A stretch of DNA of 64,000 nucleotides, from assembly GCF_027596085.1 (NCBI RefSeq), contig NC_072471.1, positions 12,273,810 to 12,337,809 on the forward strand, written 5' to 3'. Position numbers and translations under genes: made by a program. The notes beneath the pieces are model-generated. The model was not told the DNA's origin. It was given only the letters and a program-made list of their open reading frames with translations, and did not search any database. Origin of the DNA: Anoplopoma fimbria. Taxonomy: Eukaryota; Chordata; Actinopteri; Perciformes; Anoplopomatidae. Positions 17,355 to 29,710 of this stretch are shown here, in pieces. Every line of letters starts with the position of its first letter. Positions within the stretch are counted from its first letter, which is position 1.

Positions 17355-17580
17355 CAAAAAGGTATATTGCAATTTCAATTCGTCCAATACTTTGGTTTAT
17401 GAACAAAAACCTGCAGAGCTAATGACATTCCTGTCAGCCTCAGGTGTACTTTGGGTTTTAGTAATAATAACAAAATGTTAACATGTTAACATGCCAAACT
17501 TAGACAGTGAGCATGTTATACCTGCTAAACATCAAAGTTGGCAATCAGCTCAAAGCAGCGCTATGACTAAGTAAAGTCGA
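17355..17580 (+). repeat. teleost repeat (TTAGCATGCTAAC type), copy 1
   Basis: Reads CCAATACTTTGGTTTATGAA, CTAATGACATTCCTGTCAGC, TTAACATGTTAACATGCC, TATACCTGCTAAACATCA in the same order as the copies at 27.0, 37.1 and 43.6 kb. Only the 3' half of the unit is present. No terminal repeats or coding sequence are visible, and its class cannot be told from the window. Confidence 0.7.
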
Positions 17581-19334
17581 TTTTTAAAGCTCTTCTACTA
17601 ACAAATCCATCTGCCGATAGTGAAATCTGTTCAGGAAGTGATAGTATAATTGATCTGTTAAAGGTGTCGCCCATTGGTTTGTGGGCTGCTTTATGTTCAT
17701 AACCGTCGCTATCTTGTTTATTTGGAACCAGAGGTGACACATGAGGGTTGAGCTGAATAATTTACCAAATGAACATCATGCTGTATTAAAGAAGACTTGA
17801 AACTAGCTCTTAAGATCATAAACTCATAGTTACAATGTTTACTGCTCTAATAAATCAAAAAGAGGGACATTTTCTCATTGAATTCTACACAATCACACTT
17901 CTCTTTGCAACCAAAGGAGTCGCCCCATGAAGGCTATTAGACAGAATGCAAGTTCTGCATTGACTTCACTTTTCAGACTCTGAGATTGCTGCCTGGTATG
18001 AAGGCATGTGGGCTTTATATCATCTGGTGCTGTGCTTGTTTATGACTCTGTGTGCTTTGTCAGTTCATTAAGTCCATTAAAAACAGTCTGAGAGGGTCCC
18101 GCATTCTAATAACACTAATATAGCTTATAAGCAGTTATTTATTTGTGAGCTGTTTGCATAAACTTTGGTCAGTCATCAGAATATGATTTCCCCTGAAACC
18201 TAACTATCTTATGTGTACAAGCATCGTATCAGCTATGTTTTTAGAATTCCCCCATGCAAAGGCAATCTGATTAAAGAGTGACTTGGACCTTTCTTCTGTT
18301 TTGACACCCACAACAGTGTTCACATCACTTTCAGTGTACCAGAGGGTTTTTCACCTCGCCAATAGTCAATGTGAAAGCTCTAATGAACTGAATATATGTT
18401 AAATCACTCTTGTGTTATATTAATCCCGGGCATTGATTTTTCTGACTCCATCCCAGATAATTGTTATATAAATGAAATTAAATCTGTCTCATAAACAGAA
18501 ATGAGTAAGCGCTCTATCCAGAGAAAGCTGGTCTCCTTAGTGGGAGATGATTTGCCTGGTATTCTTTTTAATATTTTAAACATGATCTAGAAGCAGATTA
18601 ATGACATCCAATTACATTATTTCTGATGTTGAAATTTTCAAACATTTTCTTCTCACTAATCCCAGAATTTTAGTGTAGCAGTTCATCTTTTATCAATTAA
18701 ACTACAAGTGGAAGCAGTACTACTCATTTCAATTCTACACGAGCCACAGCAACTACCCAGTCTCCGTCTGTCTCTAACTATCTGAGGAAACAGAACACAC
18801 TTCTGCGTTTTAGTTTCTGTTTTTGTGTGTAGCCATTCAGGGCTCCTCTTCCTCTAAAATATTCCCTCTGAAGCACTTAGCCTAATTAGAGATCATTTAT
18901 TCCCAAAACTAATCAGTCCAAGTGTTTTTGTGTCTTCTAAAATAATAACATGAGAGAAGGTTGTTGTTGCACTAAGTGAGGGTTCAACAGCCCACTCTGC
19001 TTACTAAATTTGACCGTATGTTGCGTTTTGTGTGTGCGCGTGTTTGTGGGGTTGCTGTTATGCAAACCGTAGCATCATTTGATTAGTGGTTAGAATTTAA
19101 TTACTTAGCAAAAGAGGGAACATCGTGGAATTCTTCTTGATCTATCTTAATAAATGTTATCTTGTGTAAAAAGACATGGATTGTTTGGGTTGCATGCATA
19201 CAAAACATTTTTTTAATGTGGTTCAATTTGACACAAAATTGATTTCAGAATTAAGGTTGTGTAACTGTTAGTGGATATAAAAACATGAAATAAAATAGGA
19301 TGTTTTAAAAGATGGAAAGTTCAAGTCATGATTG
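17581..19334. other. non-coding stretch, nothing recognised
   Basis: AT-rich, no frame over 60 codons on either strand and no recognised repeat. Confidence 0.6.
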
Positions 19335-19830
19335 CTTTTAGTCATATTCAAATCCTTTGCTCAATAAAAAGAAATACCACAATGTAAAATGTACTGTGTA
19401 AAAGTATTTGACGTAATTTAAGAAGTATAAGGGATGTAAAAGTACTCAGAGTATCAGAATTAAAACAGGTTATTATGCAAATTGTCCTCCAAGAGCATTA
19501 TATAAGTATACACAGTAATACATGCATCGATGTGTAAACACAATTTAATGTTGTAGTTAGAAGATAATAGTAACTACTTCAATGTGTAATATATAAAATG
19601 CATAGTGTCTTTAAGATGATTATATATTCTCAATGTAAATTCTTAATCTACAAAATATCTATATAAGATAACTAAATAATGTATTGCTGTCAAATAAATA
19701 GAGTGAAGTCAAAAGTACAATATTTAACTGGAAAATGTATTGGAGTAAAAGTATGAAGTAGAAAATAGAAATGTTCAAGTACAAATATGTCAAAAGTATA
19801 TTAAAGTACAATGAGAGCTGTGGACAGAAA
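19335..19830 (-). mobile_element. degraded second copy of the AAGTAAAAGTAC hAT-type MITE
   Basis: The left part (AAATACCACAATGTAAAATG, then GATGTAAAAGTACTCAGAG, ATTATGCAAATTGTCC) and the right part (GGAGTAAAAGTATGAAGTAG, AAATGTTCAAGTACAAATAT) follow the same order as the family represented at 14972-15422, in the same orientation. Terminal inverted repeats and target duplications are lost. It is clearly more diverged than the first copy. The 64-codon frame at 19659-19853 is incidental. Confidence 0.6.
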
Positions 19831-20799
19831 TCTGATAATTTAGCATTTAGCATTCACTTTTGTGACGGCCCCTAACTTCAGGGACTTCAGAGTCACAGAT
19901 CATGCTAACACACTGCTTGTCTGTCAGGTGTTTTAGATGTTTTCTTATTCATATTCCAACCACTGTTGTGCAATAGGAGGCAAAAAAAAAAAAAAACACA
20001 CATAACACACTCACACACAATTGTCTGGCAGCAAATAGTGTGCAAATGAAATTCACATTACTGTAGGTCACTGAATTCATTTCTGAAATGGCAATTGGTA
20101 TAATCTCTCACGGGACTTGTTGTGAGTAGTGGACCACATTACCCAGTTACCCTTACACCCCACTGTAGATTAAGGAATACATTTACCCACTATCAACCCA
20201 TCAACTCCAGCCCATTTGTTCCCCTCGGACCATATGGATTAAACTGTTTTTGTCTGCAGTTAATTTTTACTGGGATGAGGCCGGCTGTGAAAACCGCATC
20301 AGAGGACAAGCCAAACGCTTCTCCTGGAGAACAAACATCCTCCCTCTTATCTTGTCCTTTTTGTTTTATAGAATACTCTCCTCTTGGCTGATATTTTGAA
20401 AAATTTGAATTATTTTCCAGCCTTATCCGCTGTGATCTGAACCAGAGGACTCAGTCATACAACTCAAAGACAACCTTGATCTGCAGGCTAGTGCTGTACA
20501 AAAAAATACTTGAAAAGTTTTGTTTAAAAAAAAATCAAGTATTCTGCCACACACTGGAAGTCTTTCAAATCTATTCAGTTCTAACTTTAATATTGCAAGA
20601 GAGCTAAGGTCAGTGAAGTGAAAAAGTGCTTTGAGTTCTTTGTGAAGGAGAAGCTCAAACTCTTATTTAATGCATTTATTACTAAAGACACAGCGTTGAG
20701 GCTGCTGCTCTTGCAGTTATAAGAACACAGTATTCACAGTCATCTATCAACAACGAAGTATCAGCACTGCAACGCAAGCCCAAACGCTGCTCCTCAGTG
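19831..20799. other. non-coding stretch, nothing recognised
   Basis: A15 run near 19982. A segment at about 20120-20390 is open for 89 codons but has no recognisable features. Confidence 0.55.
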
Positions 20800-21200
20800 C
20801 TTAACTGACTCCAGCCGTCTCTCTCTCTTTCAGAACGACCTTGTGAAGACGACTCTCCTCTTTAACCCAGAGCTGTGTAGCTGGCTCAGCGCTCTCTCTC
20901 TCTCTCTCTCTCCCACACCTTGTCCCCATTGTTGCTGATCTTATCGTTCAGCCTATCAGAGGACTAATGACCCCGGCAATCGGTCCTGACCTGTCGGGGG
21001 AAGTGTAGCTGCCAAAGTGAAGGAAGGAGAGTCCATTAAAAGATTAATGCAAGGAAGTGGACACTGTCCTCCTGGACCTGTGGAGCACTTCAGCAGGAGT
21101 GGAGAATTTGATTTATTGTGGTCCCCCCCGCCCTCCTCACATGCTGAATAGGCAGGGAAGGATAAGCATGGTGGAGCAACTTGCTGTGTCAAGAACAACT
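20800..21200 (+). other. candidate exon start: strong splice-acceptor-like site
   Basis: TTAACTGAC (branch-point-like) at about 20800-20810 is followed by a pyrimidine tract ending CTCTCTCTCTTTCAG at 20833. The following bases are open for 37 codons beginning NDLVKTTLLFNPELCSWLSA, then run into a (CT)n microsatellite (20892-20912) read as Leu-Ser and stop at a TGA near 20937. No clear donor follows. It could be a terminal exon, an exon of a non-coding RNA, or a chance arrangement created by CT-rich DNA. I do not recognise the peptide. Confidence 0.2.
20892..20912. repeat. (CT)n microsatellite, 21 bp
   Basis: About 10 perfect CT units just downstream of the acceptor-like site. Confidence 0.9.
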
Positions 21201-22590
21201 GACTGCAGTGGTGTTTGTTTTAGATTTGTATTAGAGAAAGAATCATACAAAGACGCTTGTCTTTATATACTTGCGTTGTGATTGTCATTCACAGCTTTTA
21301 GGGGTTAAAGGTTACATTGGTAATAAGTAAATGTTTCCTATTTGTCCTGGGATTACTCAGCAGAATCTTTGCCTTAGAGGCAAAGTCAACACCAGGGTCT
21401 GACAGGCCTATTAACCCGTTTTCTTTTTAAGAGAACACACTACCCTATTCGTCATTCATCATGCAGCAATTAAGCATTCTGTTACTTTGGCAACCGTTTT
21501 TTGATATTTATTTGATCAAAAGCGTAGAGTGGCATGGGCCCTGCGACCTGCATCCATTACTCATGCGTATGGCATAATGTTGGCATTTGTGCAAGGCAAA
21601 AAAAAGTTTTCTCCTATATGCTTTTAGTAAAGATTTGCTGTCAAGCTTGAGGAGCCTTGTTTCCTTGGCTCTTTTAGTGAGGACCGGAACTTTTATAATG
21701 GGCAGAAACAATGACTTCTCCTGCACTGCATGGGTATTGACAGAGGGAGAAACAGGGAGAGAAATTCTGCTTTATTTGTTAGAGTCAGGTTTGTGTCTCT
21801 CCGTGTTGTTGACATCCGTTTCTAAGTCGGGGTTATGCAGTTTCTGGGGGGGTATTTGTGCTTTAACTACAGGCAAAACCATGGGGAAACCTAGCTGTTG
21901 TTGTAGAACAATGTATATGCATCCTATCATGCACACAGGGGATTCACATTTACATGAAAAGCTATGTTGGGCATCCACAATTTCTCACGTAAATCACTAT
22001 CGAGTTGACATCCTTAATAGAAAATAGCAGCCTCTTAAGGTTGGCATCGAGACTGAGGGTAAGCCACTTCACATTCCTCCCCCCCCCATTCTACTCCTCC
22101 AGCTGATCGTATCCAGGTTAAATGTTAATTGGACAAAATCCCAGACTTCCTTTGTTTTAATGGCTGCACTTCTCATTTTCTCTCTCACCGCTGCAATCGT
22201 TACACATACTGTACACTTTTAGGGGAGACGGATGTGAATGATTTTGCAAACAGCTTGGCTTACTCGTGGAACACTCACTGTCCAAATTCCTCAATGGACC
22301 GTAATGGGCTTTCTTACCAGTATTTTCATTATTAGCCAGTGATGACTTTGGATCCTACCCTTACTGAGATGAACAAGGCCGCGATATATGTCAATTTACA
22401 ACAAAAGGGCTACTGAAGCTAAGTGTTCCTGGCAGAACCATTGCATCATTACAATGTCAGCAAGTCCATTGAAAGACACGGCATCTGACCTCAACACCTT
22501 GTCAGTTGGTGACCACATTACAAGACCAGCATGCAGCTCTGCTGAGTTGGTCAGCACTAAAGATAACACGCTGACCATTTAAAAGCAGCA
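21201..22590. other. non-coding stretch, nothing recognised
   Basis: The 146-codon frame at 21587-22027 lacks domain signatures and has no flanking splice or promoter support, and a 68-codon frame lies opposite it. I do not call it a gene. Confidence 0.5.
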
Positions 22591-22920
22591 TTAAACCTGC
22601 ATTCACTGATTTTTTTTTTTAGCCTCTTGGGAGCAGTGGAAACAAGCTGTAAACGTAACAATGACATAAAACATTATAAGTGGATATGGGGAAATTGCTA
22701 GCAAATGGTTGCTTATTTACACATCCAGCAGTTCCAGAAACATTAGCATTTATCTTGAGTGCCTGGCCACCTGGCCTTAACTGTAAGCTCTGGTCTGGTC
22801 TTTACTAACTCCTAAGAGAAACGTCTGGCTCTTTGGCTGCTAACTGCACCGCTATGTCCGCCAGCTAGTTGCTAACCTAGTCTGTGTGTCACTTGGTGCC
22901 CCTTTTGCATTGCACATAGT
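22591..22920 (+). repeat. teleost repeat (CTCCTGAGGGAAATATCTGGCT type), most complete copy
   Basis: Blocks GCAGTGGAAACAAGCTGTAA, GGGAAATTGCTAGCAAATGG, ACATCCAGCAGTTCCAGAAA, CTGGCCACCTGG, CTCCTAAGAGAAACGTCTGG, TTTGGCTGCTAACTGCACCG and CAGCTAGTTGCTAACC occur in order. The last four recur in the copies at 11.7-12.3 and 49.0-49.3 kb. No coding sequence or clear ends. Confidence 0.65.
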
Positions 22921-24930
22921 CATTTAATCCATTGTTAATATAAAGATACTGTTGTTTATAACAGCTTTGACCTTGTCACATTTTATTTTTTAAATCTGTA
23001 CAATAGCCTTGAATCCCCAAGAAGCCAGGTCAGTGCTAACAAGGACATCAAATTACAAGGAACATGATTTATCTTAATTTAGGATAGTTAGTGATTCATG
23101 CTCTAAGTCTCATTACCAAAAGGTATGGCCCTTTACAAAACTGGATAATCAGCATGTGGAAATTACCATAGCTTCCTGAACAAAATCTGTATAAATAGTT
23201 TAACGGAGTAATTATTCTAAATGCCATTTGTTGCAGTATCTTGAGCACTTAAATTACAAAATGTGGCAGTGACATCGCAGAGAATATAATTGTTTCATAT
23301 AAGGTGAGTCAGGTGGAACATATTTAAAATGAGTCTCATCCCTTCCAGAGACCTAATTTGCGTATGTTTAATGATTATGATAATAACACAATCACTAATT
23401 TGAAGTACTATATTGCTTTTTATTTTTCAATTACAATATTGCAATTTAAAGGCCCAGATGATATCTAGTCTCATTTCACATTAAGTGTGACAGACTCAAA
23501 CTAATGCTAAACAACAGAAATCATTTTTATTGCACATTGTTTACTTTCACTTTCTCTGTCCCTGCAGAGACAGCCTTCACATAATATTCAAATGGTGACA
23601 GAGGGGTCAACTCATTACACGGAAATGAAAATCACCAGCACAAATGTCACTTTCCTTTGTCTTTCATCTCAGACATGCCACTAGATTGCACAGCCATCAC
23701 CTCAGGGATGAAGTCAGTGTCAGGAAAATATACTAGAAAAAATGAATTGGGTTGTTTGTGTGTGTGTGGCGGGTGTATTTGTGTATGCGAGACATTTTTA
23801 CACAACATATATTTTTGTTCTGACTACTGTAGGTCAGAGTAGACGATTGCATGCAGTTTTGGAGCTAATCCTTTTTTACCTAATTTCCCATTGCTGTCCA
23901 CATACACAATGGAGAGTGACCGAGCAGTAAAGAATAGCAAACATAGACAATTTGATTTAAAATCTGATCTCTGAAATATATGGCAGAAATAACTCAAGAC
24001 TTAGATCAACATTTGGCAGCTCTGCAGGAAACACCCAAGATTCTATTTTTGAGTATAAATCTCAAAAACATAAACCAAACATGCTGATGGCCACCAGTGG
24101 ATATGTGGGATTGGGTTTCTGTGGTTGCTTTGATCATTTCTACTGTAAGACCTTGTCACTCATGGAATTCAAATGTTTGATGAACCATATTGTGTAGGCT
24201 CTTTGTAAAAAAAAGTTTAAAGGGTCGCTGTAATGATTTAGCATTGCATTGAGATGAAGAACTCACAAGAGACAGATTGAAAGGAGGAATGGTCATAATA
24301 CAAATATCAGAGGCCGAGATGTCAGGGCTTTTAGTTGCTCGTATTACTAAAGCATAAAAAAAAAAAAAAGAAACAAAAAACAGGATCCTATAATTCCCTA
24401 CAATCCTACAATGCAACTCAATGGCGTCTTTCGTTTCCCTCGACCTTATCTACCTTGTAAATATGTTAATATCGTGTCTTTCAAGCTCCAAGTTCTGTCA
24501 AAGGCTTTCGGCTTAAAAGTGAAATGTAATGGTAACATATGAAAACTGAATAAGGAGAATTAGAAAATGATTGTTAGACAAACAGAAAGTAGAGCTTGAG
24601 GACAAAAGGACGGGCAGCCAAAAGGTGGTTAGTAATTAGCGAGCGGAGATAAAAAATACAGGAGGTCAAGGATTCACTCGTTCTGGAGTGTGGTCAAAAG
24701 TACTAAAAGCTTTATGCTTTAACAGGATTGTTAGGCAAGATACCTCAAGCCTCACTGGCTCACATTGCGTAGAGCATAATGATTGGTTGGTCGGGTATTT
24801 TATATGCAGCATGGGTAATTAAATCGGTGGATACTGTTCCGGAATCGATATGAGCCCAGTGACATAAAGCATTACCACTGAACCACTCTGTGTATGTGTG
24901 TCCACACGAGTGTGTAGGAGACAAAGTGAG

Positions 24931-24934
<4 letters not shown>
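22921..24934. other. non-coding stretch, nothing recognised
   Basis: A12-13 run near 24357. The TAATTAGCGAGCGGAGATAA block near 24633 has a homeobox-site flavour but no evidence beyond that. Confidence 0.5.

Positions 24935-24961
<27 letters not shown>
24935..24961. repeat. (AG)n microsatellite, about 27 bp
   Basis: About 13 AG units, within a longer purine-rich stretch (24920-25015). Confidence 0.95.
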
Positions 24962-24968
<7 letters not shown>

Positions 24969-26955
24969 GGTGAGGACAGGGAACATAAGAGGCGGCGGGG
25001 AGCAAGGGGACAGAGTGGGCAGCACAAATTGCTAGCTAAATTTTTATTATGACAGATGAGATGGGTTATTGGAATCCAGGCAAGGCTCTTTGACTGTAGA
25101 TGCCATTACAGGACACGACTGCTTTTAAATCTGGGTCACCTATTGACTTAACCTCGCATTGGGCATCAGCAGGGCCTCATTGCCGTGTAATTACGCCTGG
25201 AATAAATAGGGCATTTGGCTATGTGGCACTACACCACATAGCGTCTGGTATAATGGACAGTGTGGAATTCATTTGTTCTCTTCTGTTCTCTCCTAATCCC
25301 TCCTCTCAACCTCTATTAACTCCCTACATTTTTCATTTCTTCCTCTGAGCCCCTCCGCGACCCTTTGGTTTTCAAGTCATCATTGTTTCTGTCCTTTTTT
25401 TGTGGCCCCCTTTTTTTTAATCTTATTCCCTGCTGTCCTTGAGCAGAAGGAACTGGCGGGGTCACACGGGCCTCGGAAGGAACTGCACCATTAAGAAAGA
25501 GTTGTTAGCAAAACACTGTTCGGGCTGTTACGCAGGGAGAGCTGAAATTAAAGACAATCCCCGTCCTGTGAATTCAACCACCGCAGCCCAATTAGGGAGC
25601 ATAAATATTCTCTTTTCACTGAAACTCAAAGCCTCCTTATCATCCAGCGTACAGTTCTGGGTGTTTTGAAGATATTTTGGGTGGCCATTTGACTCCATAA
25701 TGCCTGTTCAAACCAGATCTAAGTGCAGCACATTACCGCCTGCAGAAAAAATTGCTTCTGGCACTTTGGCCACACATCAGCTCAAAAGAAGAAGAAAAAA
25801 AAAACTAAGCTCCTAGCAAGTTGTGTTCATACTCATGTGTGTGACTACCTTCCTTTGTGTGTCATGCTGTGAGGTGACTGGCTCAGTAATTGGTCCTAGA
25901 GGCTTTTACCTGACTGGTTGACTGGACATGTCAGTGATTCTTCTTTTTCATCTCCAAATGACCTCATTGGCCATTTAGAGCTCATTACCAATACTTTTAT
26001 AAGCTGTTTTAACTGTCATGAAAGGGATTTTTTTCCCTTCTTTTTCTTGTCATTAATTAAAAGCTACACTTTTGTTAGTCAAAGTTTGCAAGCTATTTTT
26101 CATGCACATCACAAAGAGAACAGACGCTCGCTCCTTTGCCTTCATTAGAATGAATTCCATACAACTTGGCTTTTAATAAAAACAACAGGGGTTGCAGTCC
26201 CCGCTCCTGCCGTCCTTGTTTTTAATCTTTTCTAATTAATTTCAAGAAGTCCCGATTAAAATAATGGAATTGTCGGTGAATACATTGTCTTAAGCTTATG
26301 TGAATTCAGTGCAGCTGTTTGAACAGTACATACAATGGGTATTAAACAATTAAATACTTTTGATTCACTCTGAGAATGTCTTGTTCCAAAGCACATGCAT
26401 TTTATTTAGAAAGTTGTTCAATATATTTGAATTCTCTTTAGTAATTTATGAGTAGCACTCCTTTTCTGTGTTTACTGCTTAAGTTCTGTTGGAGTTTACA
26501 AAATCTATTGCTTTTACTTTACTCTTCATACTGTGGATGATGTGGAATATTGCTTTCAAGTTGTGGGGCAATATCAGATTATTGATCATAGGTACATATC
26601 AGGATGCTCCACATCTGTTGATAAGCTGGTGTAAATATACATTATTTTTGTAGTTAGACCTGCACGTCATGCACAAGGTAATGCTCTACAATTATGTTTC
26701 AGAGCATTGCATAGAAAAAAACCATAATTTACTATATGGTTGAAAGGAGTTGTGGTATGGCAGTGGTGACAACAGCCCTAAACAAGCTCATCATTACCAT
26801 GGTAACATTAAATTGCACCTGTGTTGACAAGCCAGATGCTACGGTATAAAACAACAACGGCATCTTCACAGCACAGATGTGTAAGAGTGATAACAGCTAA
26901 AACTTAATTGCAACTACAGAAATTTTTTCCCTAATAAGCGACTTCCTGTGGTCAT
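24962..26955. other. non-coding stretch; candidate conserved blocks at 25.06-25.28 and 25.44-25.67 kb
   Basis: Two blocks look less AT-drifted than their surroundings: about 25060-25280 (including CATTGCCGTGTAATTACGCC) and about 25440-25670. The second starts after CCCTGCTGTCCTTGAGCAG, an acceptor-like pyrimidine-AG, and is open for 76 codons in one phase. Both could be conserved regulatory elements or an exon. Nothing in the window decides this. Confidence 0.3.
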
Positions 26956-26960
26956 GAGAA

Positions 26961-26994
26961 TTGCCCTTGCTTCTTTTTTCAGAAGCAAGGGCAA
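26961..26994. other. perfect 14-bp hairpin
   Basis: TTGCCCTTGCTTCT (26961-26974) and its exact reverse complement (26981-26994) are separated by 6 bases, TTTTTC. It is too short for a microRNA precursor, and no downstream T-run terminator logic applies in a vertebrate. A local template-switch origin is likely. Confidence 0.9.
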
Positions 26995-27024
26995 ACAAAG
27001 GATGGGGTTACTACGTCACAAAAC

Positions 27025-27350
27025 CTCGCCCAAACTGGAATATCTCAACAAGTATGGGATGGTTTGCCATGAAATTTTGTTCAGACATACATGGTCCCAA
27101 GAGGATCAGTCCTCCTGACGTTGGTGATCCCCTGACTTTTCTTTTAGCGCCACCATGATGTTTAAGAAGTGTCTCGACAACTAAAATATGTTTCAGACAT
27201 TCTTGGCCCCCTTAAGTTGAACTTTAACAATTTAGGTAATCACTGCATTTTCCATCTTTAGCATCACCAAGGCAAAATTTTGCTTTTGTCCAATACGTCG
27301 GTATTTAACCAAATACCGGCTGAAAATAAAAACATTCTCAGCCTCAACAT
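27025..27350 (+). repeat. teleost repeat (TTAGCATGCTAAC type), copy 2
   Basis: Contains CTGGAATATCTCAACAAGTA, GGTTTGCCATGAAATTTTG, GTTGGTGATCCCCTGACTTT, TTTAGCGCCACCATGATG, then a second, diverged half (CAAGGCAAAATTTTGC, TTTGTCCAATACGTCGG, TTAACCAAATACCGGCTG). This is the 5' and middle portion of the unit shared with copies 1, 3 and 4. Confidence 0.7.
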
Positions 27351-29433
27351 ACGCTGCAAGTGGCAGATCAGGTCATATTGGACTTTTTGGAATGCACTGA
27401 CAGACACTGCTTTGCAAGGAAATTGTCAAATTTAATCATATTACAGATTTGAAAGAAGTTTTTCTTTTTTCAGTGGAAGAGAGTCTCTTTATTCAGAGTA
27501 ATCCATGTAAAAAAGAGATTCATTGATATCAGGATTATTACCGTCAGGATTTCTATTCCAGCACTCTCCTCTCCCGCTCAGCGTGCCAAGGTTTTTGTCA
27601 GCTCTAAACAGGGTGTTCTGGTCTGCTCCTGTCTGTCCGACAGGCAGGCAGCTAAAAGCTCATTTTGGGTACAGCGAGTCAGAACACACGGAACCTGTGG
27701 TAGAAACTCTGAGTGCTCATCTCAGGCTGACAGCAGGCAGTCCCTCAAGCATTACCGTAGTTGGCCGTGACTGATTTCTGTGAGGCAGACAGAGCCACAG
27801 GGGGCTAAATGTTCTGCTTTGGCTCGTCCGTTTTGATTTGCTCTAGATGCACGGCTGTTTGACATTTTGTCTTTCGGATGTGCTTTCTTTGAATTCGCGG
27901 CAGTTGTTTACTCTCAATAAACACCACAAACAGGACGGGTGAGTGGGACACAATTAGGACCTTATTTTTAGATGTGTGCTATAAGGTGACCTTGCTACTG
28001 GCTGAAGCGCATTGCGTGTTTTCTCTATTATAAACATGGAAAATACAGCCTCAGAATGCTGTAACCTGCATTGAGTTATTCAGAATTGAATTATACTTTC
28101 AATAAGTCAAGGTCTCTGATGCCTACCTTGCTCTCAAAGACTACGAAATGTTTATCGGTGTGCAGGTGTCATCGATTTAACAGATGGTGGACAAAGTGAC
28201 CGAATGATTCACGCAATGACAGGCTGCACAAATCAGCCTGAACCTTATTATCTTTATCCATTCAAAGTCTCAGATATTAATTATTTTTTTTCCTATTTGA
28301 AGAAAATCTCTGTTGACAGCGGCAGCAAAAGGAATGAACTGTACATGGCTTCTGTCAAGGCTTTTATGCAAAAACCTCAAAAGATTGCTAGGGAGAAATG
28401 AAGCATTTCATTTACTTTATTGTCAGTTTGAGCTATAGGAGGATGTTTACAGTGACAGTCTGCCAATAAGAGAGACATTCAGGGCTAAGAGTAAGAATAG
28501 CTAGGGCTGGAGACCCTTATGGTGTACGTACGCCGCAGAGCAGTTGCCAAGGCGACGTTATCACCTGGTATCCACCATTGGAAGCAACAAATCCAGGGTC
28601 TGCTATTTATTCTCTTTTCTTAGAAATGGAGGTGACAGGCGATGGCGATGGCAAAGAGAGTACATTATTGATTAACACAAGACCCGACTTGTGCCCCTTG
28701 TTCGTTCTCCCATGGCAATCCCACAGGCCTTCCAGTGAGCAGAGTGGTGGGCTATCTCGTTTCGACGGTGGTTTATGGGGCCTGTCATTGGGATGTGGAG
28801 GAGCATGTACTACAAAGAGAAGGTGAGCCCGGAGACTCCCAAGAGAGGGACGGGATGTGACGGTTGGGGGTCAGAGGTGGCAGGCTGTGAGTACAACAAT
28901 ATAGGGCTGAGATTCCAGAGTGGAAGAAAGACAGTGGCAGAGTTTGTGCAAGTTGTGCTGGTTGTTGAGGGTGTTATAGTTGATGCATTATTCCACATAA
29001 TGCTTTGAGCAGAGGATAAAAATAAAAAAAATAGATATTTGTCTCTGCAGTAAGCCTTTTATTGTTGTCCAGAAACCCGGGGAGACATGGTCTTACATTT
29101 TGATGAACATGGGCACTGTAGTTTCTGTAACTCTATCCTATCTATCCTGGTGGCAAAAATGCCCATTACTATGTTAACAACTCGCAAATACAATATTATT
29201 TTGTCTCTTTTTAACGCTAGGGAATTAGTGCCCTGCTGTTTAGGAAATGACCGTGCCTTTATATAAATAACTACCTAGTGGAGACCTGTTTTTGAAGATG
29301 TACTTCTTCAGGAGGAACAAATGAGCCACAAGGCTGTAGACCGGCTCTGGAAGTCAGAGAGCTGCTCGAGAGGGATTGACACAATGTTGGTTTTGATCTT
29401 TTCATGGGTATTGGGAACAAATATTTAACCTTA
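27351..29433. other. non-coding stretch, nothing recognised
   Basis: Frames of 65-83 codons (27523-27774, 28204-28401, 28578-28826, 28775-29008) show no family signature. Confidence 0.5.
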
Positions 29434-29627
29434 AACCTAAACCTATCCAAAAATTGAAATGGAATCAGAATGAATGGAAAAAAGATCAGCCAATGCTAAA
29501 TATTTCCAAGAATGAGGTATCTTTTGCTACACAGGTCTATAATGTACTCCAGTCAATATCGTCCTACAAAAGATGACGGCACATCTCCTAGCAACCACAA
29601 GCCATCAAATGTCGGTGAATCACTGCC
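29434..29627 (+). repeat. local duplication, copy A (194 bp)
   Basis: From AACCTAAACCTATCC to GGTGAATCACTGCC, this segment recurs at 29711-29903 with one substitution and one single-A length difference, about 99% identity. Both copies lie in the same orientation. It does not resemble a known repeat. Confidence 0.97.
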
Positions 29628-29710
29628 GATTTTTCGGTTCAGCCATTTCACAAACCGTAGGAAAGAAAAAATGCAAATTAATCGATTAAACCAAAAAATC
29701 GCCCAGCCCT
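29628..29710 (-). repeat. 83-bp spacer ending like a fish DNA-transposon terminus
   Basis: The right end, TTAATCGATTAAACC...AATCGCCCAGCCCT, is the complement of AGGGCTGGGCGATTTTTTGG followed by TTTAATCGATTAA. Many fish DNA transposons and MITEs begin AGGGCTG(G/C)GCGATT by my recollection. No opposite end is seen. Confidence 0.4.

Noticed and set aside
21587..22027. 146-codon plus-strand frame
   Set aside because: No domain, no splice or promoter context, and an opposing 68-codon frame. It is compatible with chance in a 64-kb window.
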